This document shows, one piece after another, positions 1 through 7,200 of a stretch of DNA of 46,181 bases. Within the stretch, counting starts at the first letter, position 1. Every line of letters starts with the position of its first letter. The translations under genes were made by a program, and so were the position numbers. Under the pieces are notes generated by a model that had not been told where the DNA came from, did not search any database, and saw only the letters and a program-made list of their open reading frames with translations. The DNA is from DATHVI01 sp035461385 (GTDB taxonomy: Bacteria; Actinomycetota; Thermoleophilia; Solirubrobacterales; 70-9): the NCBI GenBank assembly GCA_035461385.1, contig DATHVI010000075.1, forward strand, positions 1-46,181. The letters are read 5' to 3'.

Positions 1-1
1 G

Positions 2-1108
2 CAGGCGGTCCGCGACAAGCTCGAGACCCTGCTCCAGATGGCGCTGGTCCTGACCTACGCGGCGAGCGTCCCGGTGGTGAAGATCGGCCGGATGGCGGGC
101 CAGTTCGCGAAGCCCCGGTCGCGCCCGACCGAGACCCGCGACGGCGTCGAGCTCCCCGCCTACCGCGGCGACGCGGTCAATGGCTTCGAGTTCACGCCGG
201 AGGCCCGCCGACCCGATCCGCAACGGCTGCTGCGCGCTTACCACAGCGCCGCGGTGACGCTGAACCTCTGCCGGGCGTTTGCGACCGGCGGCTACGCCGA
301 CCTGCACGAGGCGCATGCCTGGAACAAGGACTTCGTCGCCCAGAGCCCCGCCGGGCAGCGCTACGAGCGGCTCGCCGGCGAGATCGACCGCGCGCTCGCG
401 TTCATGAAGGCGTGCGGCGCCGACACCGAGGAGCTCCACGGGGTCGAGCTCTACTCGAGCCACGAGGCGCTGCTGCTCGAGTACGAGCGGGCGCTGACCA
501 GGATCGACAGCCTGAGCGGGATGCCGTACGACACCTCGGCCCACCTGATCTGGATCGGCGAACGCACCCGCGACCTCGACGGCGCCCACGTCGAGTTCGC
601 CCGCCGGGTCCACAATCCGGTCGCCGTCAAGCTCGGCCCGACGACATCGCCCGACGATGCCCTGGCGCTGATCGAGCGGCTCAACCCCGAAGGCGAGCCG
701 GGCCGGCTCACTTTCATCACCCGGATCGGTGCGACGAAGATCCGCGACGTCCTCCCGCCGCTGGTCGAGAAGGTCACCGAGGGCGGCTCGCCGGTCGCCT
801 GGGTTTGCGACCCGATGCACGGCAACACCTTCGAGGCGCCGAGCGGGCACAAGACCCGCCGCCTCGACCACGTCCTCGACGAGGTCGCCGGCTTCTTCGA
901 GGTCCATCGCGCGCTCGGCACCCACCCGGGCGGGATCCACGTCGAGTTCACCGGCGACGACGTCACCGAGTGCATCGGCGGCGGCCACGCGGTCGTCGAG
1001 GACGACCTCCATCAGCGCTACGAGACCGCCTGCGACCCGCGGCTGAACCGCCGCCAGGCGCTCGACCTCGCGTTCATGGTCGCCGAGATGTACGGCGAGC
1101 AGGGCTGA
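2..1108 (+). CDS. aroG: 3-deoxy-7-phosphoheptulonate synthase, class II (5'-truncated by window edge)
   Basis: First enzyme of the shikimate pathway: condenses phosphoenolpyruvate and erythrose 4-phosphate to DAHP in the cytoplasm. The frame is open from base 2, so the gene starts upstream; 368 residues are present against about 450-460 in the family, so roughly the first fifth is missing. The plant/mycobacterial class II signature is clear: an early 'YRGDAVNGFEF' block, 'LTFITRIGATKIRDVLPP' in the middle, then 'DPMHGNTFEAPSGHKTR' and 'GIHVEFTGDDVTECIGGG', which carry the His, Glu and Asp metal and substrate ligands of this family. It ends normally in TGA and is convergent with the acetyltransferase gene. 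Family assignment is very safe; the symbol follows the mycobacterial class II enzyme. Confidence 0.95.
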   Translation, partial: QAVRDKLETLLQMALVLTYAASVPVVKIGRMAGQFAKPRSRPTETRDGVELPAYRGDAVNGFEFTPEARRPDPQRLLRAYHSAAVTLNLCRAFATGGYADLHEAHAWNKDFVAQSPAGQRYERLAGEIDRALAFMKACGADTEELHGVELYSSHEALLLEYERALTRIDSLSGMPYDTSAHLIWIGERTRDLDGAHVEFARRVHNPVAVKLGPTTSPDDALALIERLNPEGEPGRLTFITRIGATKIRDVLPPLVEKVTEGGSPVAWVCDPMHGNTFEAPSGHKTRRLDHVLDEVAGFFEVHRALGTHPGGIHVEFTGDDVTECIGGGHAVVEDDLHQRYETACDPRLNRRQALDLAFMVAEMYGEQG

Positions 1109-1120
1109 GTCCGCAGGCCC

Positions 1121-1639
1121 TCAGTCGAGCTCGCGGCGCATCAACAGGTCGGTGTGCTCGATCCGACCGAACGTGAACGGATGGCTGCCGTACTCGACGA
1201 ACCCCACGTGCGACCAGAACGCATGCGCCTTCCGGTTGCGTTCCCAGACTCCCAGCCAGACGTACTCGGCGCCCGCGGCAGCAGCGTCCGCGAGTGCCCG
1301 GTCGAGGAGCAGTCGCCCGATCCCCAGACCCTGGAACGCCCGCGCGACGTAGAGCGACTCAATCTCGAGCCCGCCCTCGTTCGGCTGCTCGGTCTGCGCC
1401 GCCCCGACGTTGAGCTTGACGAAGCCCGCCGGCTCGCCGTCGACCTCGGCGACGTAGAGGGTCGACTCGGAGTTGGAGAGCTCCCCCTTCACCGCCTCGG
1501 CGGCGAATGCGTCGGCGAGGTGGCGGCCGAGCTCTTCGGCGTCGACGTCGGCGGCGTAGGTCTGTCGGAACGTGGAGGCACCGAGGCCCGCGATCAGCTC
1601 GACGTCCTCGGGCCCGCACCTCCGGATCGCGGTTGCCAT
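1121..1639 (-). CDS. GNAT family N-acetyltransferase
   Basis: Predicted acetyl-CoA-dependent N-acetyltransferase of about 172 residues, the usual single-domain GNAT size. The acetyl-CoA pyrophosphate-binding motif A is visible as 'ARAFQGLGIGRLLLDRAL' (Q-x-x-G-x-G), preceded by the strand 'SLYVA' and followed by 'WLGVWERNRKAHAFWSHVGF', the typical C-terminal motif B with N/A-x-x-F/Y. I chose the ATG at 1639 because 'MATAIRRCGPEDVELI' is where GNAT proteins normally begin; an upstream in-frame GTG at 1660 would add seven residues, and neither has a good ribosome-binding site. The substrate cannot be told from sequence; relatives act on peptides, polyamines, antibiotics or protein N-termini. It is convergent with the DAHP synthase gene. 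Confidence 0.88.
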   Translation of the reverse strand: MATAIRRCGPEDVELIAGLGASTFRQTYAADVDAEELGRHLADAFAAEAVKGELSNSESTLYVAEVDGEPAGFVKLNVGAAQTEQPNEGGLEIESLYVARAFQGLGIGRLLLDRALADAAAAGAEYVWLGVWERNRKAHAFWSHVGFVEYGSHPFTFGRIEHTDLLMRRELD

Positions 1640-1740
1640 CTCGAGCGACGATTCTCGCACCCGGTGATGCCAATCGCCTGCGCACGAGGAGCAGGCGGCC
1701 GGCCGTATGACGCAGGCCGTCGAGCGCAGCGGGATGTGCT

Positions 1741-1795
1741 TCGCTCGGCTACCCGTTGACGTAGTTGCCCGTGTCCGCGCACGGGTCCTCGGGGG
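1741..1795. repeat. Direct repeat copy A (3' end of secreted-protein gene), matches 11261..11315
   Basis: Fifty-five bases that recur at 11261..11315 in the same orientation with only three mismatches (my count). Here the repeat covers the last codons, the stop and a few downstream bases of the small secreted-protein gene on the minus strand. It contains the palindrome CCCGTG-TCCGCG-CACGGG. The second copy lies just after the tRNA-Arg gene, detached from any matching gene body, so it looks like the scar of a duplication. Confidence 0.85.
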
Positions 1796-2096
1796 AGCCG
1801 AGCACGGCGATGTCTCCGTCAGCGCCGGGAACGCCGAGGTGCACGAGCACGTGGAGGGGATGCCTGCGATTCATCGGCAGGTTCTCGAGTCCCCCGGCCA
1901 CGTCGTCGGCATCGACGTTCGGGTTGTTCGCGAACAGCACCTCCGGCAGTACCTGGTACTTCTCGTTCCCGTTGGCGGCGAGGATCGCGCACTTGCCGCT
2001 CGGCAGGATCAGCACATGGGTGTGGTCCGCCCTGGCCACGCTCGCGCCGGCGAGGACCAGCGCCATGATCGCTGCCCCGATGAGCACTCGCTTCAT
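1749..2096 (-). CDS. Small secreted protein of unknown function
   Basis: A 115-residue protein with a clear Sec signal peptide: 'MKRVLIGAAIMALVLAGASVARA' with the A-R-A cleavage site before 'DHTHVLILPSGKCAIL'. The mature part of about 92 residues has two cysteines (in 'GKCAIL' and 'DPCADTG') that could form a disulfide, and several His-rich stretches ('DHTH', 'RRHPLHVLVH'). I do not recognise the family. The ATG at 2096 is chosen because it opens the signal peptide and has a purine-rich GGTGGA site a few bases upstream; a longer frame to 2300 has no signal-peptide logic. The 3' end of the gene is duplicated at 11261..11315, suggesting that a second copy once stood beside the intact tRNA-Arg gene. 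Confidence 0.7.
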   Translation of the reverse strand: MKRVLIGAAIMALVLAGASVARADHTHVLILPSGKCAILAANGNEKYQVLPEVLFANNPNVDADDVAGGLENLPMNRRHPLHVLVHLGVPGADGDIAVLGSPEDPCADTGNYVNG

Positions 2097-2295
2097 GTTC
2101 CACCGTCCTTCGACGACACCTCTACTGGCAAGGCGTACCCCTGGCGGTCGCGGTCGAAACTCTCGTGCTCCCGTTCCGACCGCTTCGCCTCGCCGGCCCC
2201 CTGGAGAGGAGCCGCGGCTTGACCCTCGCCAGCGGTTGGCGCGAAATGCTATGGCTGCGAGCCGAGAGTCGGATCTCGCCGACAGAGCTGGCCTC

Positions 2296-2359
2296 CTCAA
2301 GCCCTAGACTCGGCCTCGGCCCCGATAGCTCAGCTGGATAGCGCGACTCCCTCCGAAGG
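2296..2359. repeat. Direct repeat copy A of tRNA-Arg promoter plus 5' half, matches 11133..11196
   Basis: Sixty-four bases aligning without gaps to 11133..11196, with 58 identities by my count. The repeat covers a -10 box (TAGACT, 2305..2310) and the acceptor strand, D arm and first part of the anticodon arm of the tRNA. Similarity stops at about 2360, short of the T arm. Confidence 0.85.
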
Positions 2360-2362
2360 GTG
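2319..2362 (+). pseudogene. tRNA-Arg pseudogene (5' half only)
   Basis: The 7-base acceptor strand GCCCCGA, the D arm and the start of the anticodon arm match the intact tRNA-Arg(CCT) at 11156. After the anticodon loop the sequence diverges: the expected anticodon reads CCG instead of CCT, the 3' side of the anticodon stem does not pair properly, and there is no T arm (no GTTCGAATC equivalent) and no 3' acceptor strand. The -10 box TAGACT is retained upstream. About 40 bases later lies the 3' end of a decayed IS256-type transposase, so loss of the tRNA 3' half is plausibly linked to that insertion (inference). Confidence 0.75.
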
Positions 2363-2401
2363 GCGATCCAACGACTCGAAACCGCATGGGCAAGCGGTTC
2401 C

Positions 2402-3090
2402 TCAGGGCTGACGGCGCCAGTCAAGTCGGACGTAGTGGTGTAACCGACTCATCGGCTCAGCGAGCGTTGGTAGCTGCGACACCTCCTCTCGCTGGTCATC
2501 GCCCTGGTCCTCGAGGACCAGGGCAAGCGACTCGACCGACAGGTAACGGCGCCCGACCAACCACTCGTCTCTGCTCGATCAGGAGCGCGCCGGCGAGCCG
2601 GATCGCCGCGGCGTCGTTGGGGAAGATCCCGACGACGTCCGACCGGCGGCCGATCTCCTTGTTGACGCGCTCGAGCGGAGCTTGGGCCAGTGGGCGGCGG
2701 GGAAGCGGTAGAAGGCGAGCAGGTCCTCCTCGGCGGCCTCGAAGAGCTCGGCCACCTTCGGCACCGACTCACGAAAGCGCTCCAGCACCTCGCCCGCCCT
2801 CGTCTTCGCCTGCTCTTGCGAGAGGGGGCGTCGAAGACCTCCCGCAGCGCCGCGGCGACGAGGCCCTGTTCGGAGCGGCGGCAGTGGCCGCGCATGTTGC
2901 GGACGAAGGGGCCGTGCAGCGCTGCCACGGGCAGCCGAGGATCCGGGTGATCGCCGCCTTGAGCCCGCGGTGCTCGTCGGAGATCGCAAGCCGCACGCCA
3001 TCGAGGCCGCGGCCGACGAGCTCGCGCGCGACAAACTCGACCCGATCGCGGTGGCGTCGCGGACTCGCACTTGGGGTCGCGCCTGCAACG
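2402..3090 (-). pseudogene. Decayed IS256/Mutator-family transposase (C-terminal part, several frameshifts)
   Basis: Reading the minus strand and switching frames several times gives the C-terminal half of an IS256-family transposase in order: 'GLDGVRLAISDEHRGLKAAI' then 'ITRILGCPWQRC' (near 2915-3030), 'GPFVRNMRGHCRR' (near 2880), 'LERFRESVPKVAELFEAAEE' (near 2730-2790), 'ERVNKEIGRRSDVVGIFPND' (near 2620-2680), then 'WLVGRRYLSVESLALVLEDQ' (near 2500-2560) and a final frame ending 'HHYVRLDWRR' at the stop at 2402. These are standard blocks of the family. The N-terminal half is absent and there are at least four frameshifts, so it is inactive. I could not identify inverted repeats. It sits between the tRNA pseudogene and the toxin gene. 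Confidence 0.85.
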
Positions 3091-3108
3091 CGCGACGAGC
3101 GGACGCGA

Positions 3109-3492
3109 TTAGCCGAGTGCCGTGATCTGGACGAGGTCGTCGATGATCGCGAAGTCCGCGGTGTCCGCCGTGAGCAGCGGCACATCATGGACGTTTGCGG
3201 TCGCGGCGACCGCGAGGTCGATCGCACGGCGGCGCGGCCGTCCGCCACGCTCGGCGACCGCCGCCGCGAGCCGCCCCCACTCGCGTGCCACGCGTGAGTC
3301 GATCGGGATCGGCTCGAAGGTCGCCTCGATCACCCCGAGCCGTTGGGCTCGGCGGGAACGCTCGTCGGAGTCGGTGGCGAGGAGCGATCCGAAATGAAGC
3401 TCGGCGAGCGACGCGGCGCTGATCGCCCCCTCGAGCTCGCCCGGATCGGTGGCGGCGATCAGAACCGAGGTATCGAGCAGAACCCGAGTCAC
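3109..3492 (-). CDS. vapC: Type II toxin, PIN-domain ribonuclease (VapC family)
   Basis: Toxin of a type II toxin-antitoxin pair; PIN-domain proteins are Mg2+-dependent endoribonucleases that cut tRNA or other RNA. The 127-residue length is typical. The acidic catalytic residues are visible: D7 in 'LLDTSVLI', E31 in 'AASLAELHFG', D92 in 'AIDLAVAATA' and D110/D113 in 'LLTADTADFA'. Its ATG overlaps the end of the antitoxin gene by four bases (ATGA), a standard coupling in these operons, with the antitoxin first. All key residues are present, so the toxin is probably active. The pair lies directly beside a decayed transposase, typical of mobile or accessory DNA. Confidence 0.9.
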   Translation of the reverse strand: MTRVLLDTSVLIAATDPGELEGAISAASLAELHFGSLLATDSDERSRRAQRLGVIEATFEPIPIDSRVAREWGRLAAAVAERGGRPRRRAIDLAVAATANVHDVPLLTADTADFAIIDDLVQITALG

Positions 3493-3731
3493 GCAGACGG
3501 GTCGAGGAGCTCGGCGGGAAAGCGCTCGAGATCCTCCTCGAGCGTCTTCGGCGCCGGCGTCCGGAAGACGTCTCCGAGCTCACGGCCACTCACCCACCGG
3601 CGCTTGCTGGCGGGCCCGAGTTGGGCGACCGGCCGGCCCGAGACGGTGATCGTGAACTCTTCACCCGCTTCGGCCCGCCGCAGCACCTCGGCGACGTTGT
3701 TGCGCAGTTCCTTCTGCGGGATCGTCGTCAT
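3489..3731 (-). CDS. Type II antitoxin, Phd/YefM family
   Basis: Eighty-residue antitoxin for the adjacent PIN toxin. The N-terminal DNA-binding fold shows the Phd/YefM pattern 'IPQKELRNNVAEVLRRAEAG' followed by 'EEFTITVSGRPVAQLGPA'. The C-terminal 35 residues, rich in Glu/Asp/Pro ('KTLEEDLERFPAELL'), are the expected flexible toxin-neutralising tail. Antitoxins of this type repress their own promoter, often with toxin as co-repressor; the operator would lie in the stretch just above 3731, but I cannot delimit it. The ATG at 3731 is supported by the family N-terminus. Confidence 0.9.
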   Translation of the reverse strand: MTTIPQKELRNNVAEVLRRAEAGEEFTITVSGRPVAQLGPASKRRWVSGRELGDVFRTPAPKTLEEDLERFPAELLDPSA

Positions 3732-4250
3732 CAGGGAGCACGGTAGCAGAACTGCTACTCAGTGTTGCGCGCGCCTCCAATGCGCGACGAGGAGTCGTGC
3801 CGGCATCTACGCGGGCACGGCAGTTGAGATTGGCGCAACGCGGCCGCGGTGCCGACATATGAGGTGGACCGTCATTACCAGGGGGAAGTAAACCTGTGCC
3901 GAGGGAGGCCGACTCACGGTGCGCCAGATGACGCCCATGCCGAGGCGCGCGCCGCCCGCGCGGCGAGCCGCGGCCAATAGGCCGCTGCCCCGGGACGTAA
4001 CCGGAACAGGCCCGCACCCGACGCGCGCAGATCCCCGCTCCCGCTTCGTGCGATGTGTGGGCGCCGTGGCTCCGCCACCTGGTGCGCCTGCCCCGCGTCC
4101 GTTGCGGGAGTGCGAATGGGCGTTGCACACGCTCGCAAATCAGCAAGAGGAAAGAGCCAGGCTCAAGGCGATTGACAGCGTGGAGCTCTGACACAGGGCG
4201 GCATGGGCTCGGTCTACGCGCGGTCCAGGTGCGGAAGAAAGGCGACTCGG
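3732..4250. other. Intergenic stretch of about 520 bases, no supported gene
   Basis: Open frames exist here on both strands, but they are Arg/Pro-rich, have no recognisable domain and codon usage unlike real genes of the window, so I call none. The part nearest 3731 should carry the promoter/operator of the toxin-antitoxin operon. Near 4193-4232 are the words ACAGGGCGG and TACGCGCGGTC, which recur joined together near 10078-10100 upstream of the exported-protein gene; the significance is unknown. Confidence 0.5.
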
Positions 4251-7200
4251 TCAGCCGGAGGGGCAGGCGGAGACGTAGTCCTGCTCGGGCACGACCTCCT
4301 CCCACTCCCCGGGAGTGAGGCCGCCGCCGGCGATGGCGCAGGCGTGAGCCCGCCAGACGGCAGGATCGACCTCCCAGCGGAACGCGGGTCCGTTCTCGTA
4401 GACGACGAACAGGCGCCGGCCGTCCGGCGTGAATCGCGCGGTCACCCAATCGGCCGGGCCCGGCAGCGGGGACCCGATCGGCTCCGGCGCCTCGGGGTCC
4501 CAGAGCGCGACGGTGCCGTCGAAGTTCGACGCGGCCAGGGTCTCGCCGTCCGGGGAGAAGTCCAGGCCGAGCACGAAGCCGCGCCCGACGGACAGCGGCC
4601 GCCCGACCTGTTGCCAGTCATCCGTCGCCCAGACGACGACGGTGCCATCCACCTGCCCGCCAACGAGCCGGCCGCCATTCGGCGAGAACGCGACCGACCG
4701 GACCTCCTCGTCCGTTCTGAGGCGGGCAACCCGTTCGCCGCTGACAACGTTGCGAACCTCGAGGCCGTCCGGGCCGCGATTGTTGTAGCCGAAGGGGACG
4801 GCGATCTGTGTGCGGTCGGGGCTGAACGCCAGCTCGAGCACGAATGGCGGCAAGCGCAGGGGCGGGTGCAGTGGCTCGCGGTCGTCGAGATCCCAGATCC
4901 GGAGCTCCCCTCGGATGTTTGCCGCCGCGAGCAGATCGTCCCCGGCGAACGCAAGCGCCCCCTGGATCGTCCCCTCATAGCAGCGAGGCATCGTGAACGT
5001 TGCGCTTGGATCGGCGCACGCTCCCTGAGGGGCGTCGAGCAGCGCCCCGATCCGGCGTCCCGAGCCGGAGTCCCAGAGGCCGATCAGCCCCCGCCCGCCA
5101 GCCACCGCGAGCCGCTGGCCGTCCGGCGAGTACTCGATCGCGGTCGCGGGCGTCTCCTCGAAGGCTTCGAAGACCGCGCGGCGCCGCAGCGTTTCGGCAT
5201 CGATCAGCTCCACGGTGCCGTCAAGCCTCGCGACCGCGAGCGTCCGGCCGTCGGGGCTGAGCGTGAACGCGGGCGGGTAGGCATCCTCACGGATCGTTCT
5301 CAGGCCGGTGGTGAACGGGTGCCCGAGCCGCCGGCCCCCGGCGATGTCCCAGATGGTCAGACCGTCGAGCCCCGCGGTGTAGAGGGTGCGACCATCGGAG
5401 CTGAATACGGCCGCGTTACCCGGAGATCCCGCAAGCGTCTCGATCGGGACTCCGCGCGCGACATCCCACAGGACCACCGTCTCGTCCTCAGCCCAGGTAG
5501 CAAGCGTGCGACCGTCTGGGCTGAAGGCGCCGATCCCCTGGCCGGACTCAGGGTCCTGCCGGCCGGCCAGCGTTCGCACCTGTCCGGTGGCGAGGTCGAG
5601 CAAACGAAGGGCGCCATCCGTCGTCTCGGTCGCGAGTGTGCTGCCGTCTGCGCTGAGTTCGGCCGAGGGTCCGCCCAGGCCATAGGTGCGGACCACGCGC
5701 AGCGTCTCGGCATCGACTGCGTGCGTCGCGCGATCCGTCGTGACGATCAGTCGCCCGTCCGGGGTCATGCGCTGCGGTGTGCTGCTGGAGCGGGGAGCGA
5801 CGCGGACGGCCTTGCTCAGCGGAGCGCCGTCGCGCGGGTCGAAGCGGCGCACGAACAAGGGCACCGAGTAGTCGGTGTCACCCGTGCTGTAGACCGCGAT
5901 CAGGCTCCGCCCGTCGGGGGCGTACGCCACCCCGGGGAAGTACCCCAAGCCTGGCCCAGACGCCAGCGGATGGTGGCCAAGCGGGATCGACTCGCGCAGG
6001 CGCGCCGTCTCCGCGTCTAGGACCTGAATGGATCCCCTGAAGATGTCCGGCCCCACGCTCGCCGAGAGGGCGAGGGACTCGCCCCGGGGGTCGAAGTCGA
6101 GGACCCAGACCGGGCCCCGCGCGCGGTGATCTCCGATCGGCTCCATCGTCTCGGTGTCGTACAGCTGCACGGTGCCGTCTGCGGCTCCCAGTGCGAGGGT
6201 CCGCCCGTCCGGGCTGAGCGCGCTCGCGCCGAACTCCTTGTCGTCGCTAAATACGCCGATTGCGGCGGGGCTGCGAAGCAGGGTCGACAGCAGGCTGGAG
6301 CGAGTGGCGAGGGAGTCGTCCAGGGCCGCGCCAGCGGCGGCGAGCCGCAGCGCACGGTCGAGCCGGTCCTCGGTGAGCGCCTGCGCGCCGAGCCGCTGCG
6401 CCGCCTCCGCCGTCGCCGCGTCGCGCGCCTCCTGGCGCTGGGCGCGGGCGATCAGCCCGGCGACAGCGGCGAGGACCAACAGCACGCCGACCCCGGCGAG
6501 CAGCGCGCTGAGGCGCCGGTTGGTGCGCCGCTGGCGCTCCGCCTCGCGCTCGCTCGCCGCCCGACTCTCGTCGAGGAAGTCGCGCTCGCGCTCGTTGAGG
6601 TCGGGGTCGTGGGCCTCCGCCCAGTCGAGGGCCGAGGCGAGGCGGGCGCCGCGGTAAAGCTCCGCCGGCTCGCGCCCGGAGCGCTGCCACTCGGCGGCGG
6701 CCCGGACCAGATGCTGGTGAAGGCGCCGGCCCTCGACGTCGGCGGCGAGCCAGTCGCGAAGCCGCGGCCACTCGGAGAGCAGCGCCTCGTGGGCGACCTC
6801 GACCGCGCCCTCGTCGACGGTCACGAGGCGGCTCTCGGTCAAGACGGCGAGGGCGGTGGCGCGGTCATCGTCGCGCTCGGCCTCGAGCTCGGAAAGCGGG
6901 ACCCGTCGCCTCACCGGCGTCGGGGCCTCGGCGTCGGCGAGACGGAGGAGGATCGTCCGGGCGCGGTCGCGCTGGGGGGCGGTGAGGCGCCGGTAGGCGC
7001 GCTCGGCGAGCCGGGCCACCGCGCCGCTCAGCCCGCCGCTTCGATCGTATGCGGCGCGGTGCAGGGTGCGGCCGTCGCGCTCCTCCCAGAGCTCGACCAG
7101 GGTCGTCGAGAGCAGCGGCAGGCCGCCGGGCTCCTCGGCGACGTCGCCGACGAGCGCCGCGATGAGCTCCGGCTCGACCCGCAGACCGGCTCGCCTGGCG

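Noticed and set aside
3919..4191. Plus-strand ORF of 90 codons between the antitoxin and giant regulator
   Set aside because: Third-position GC unlike host genes, Pro/Arg-rich, no domain or ribosome-binding site.
4203..6020. Long plus-strand frame opposite the giant regulator
   Set aside because: Antisense shadow of a GC-rich gene; Arg/Gly/Pro-heavy, no domain, and the opposite strand encodes clear WD40 repeats.
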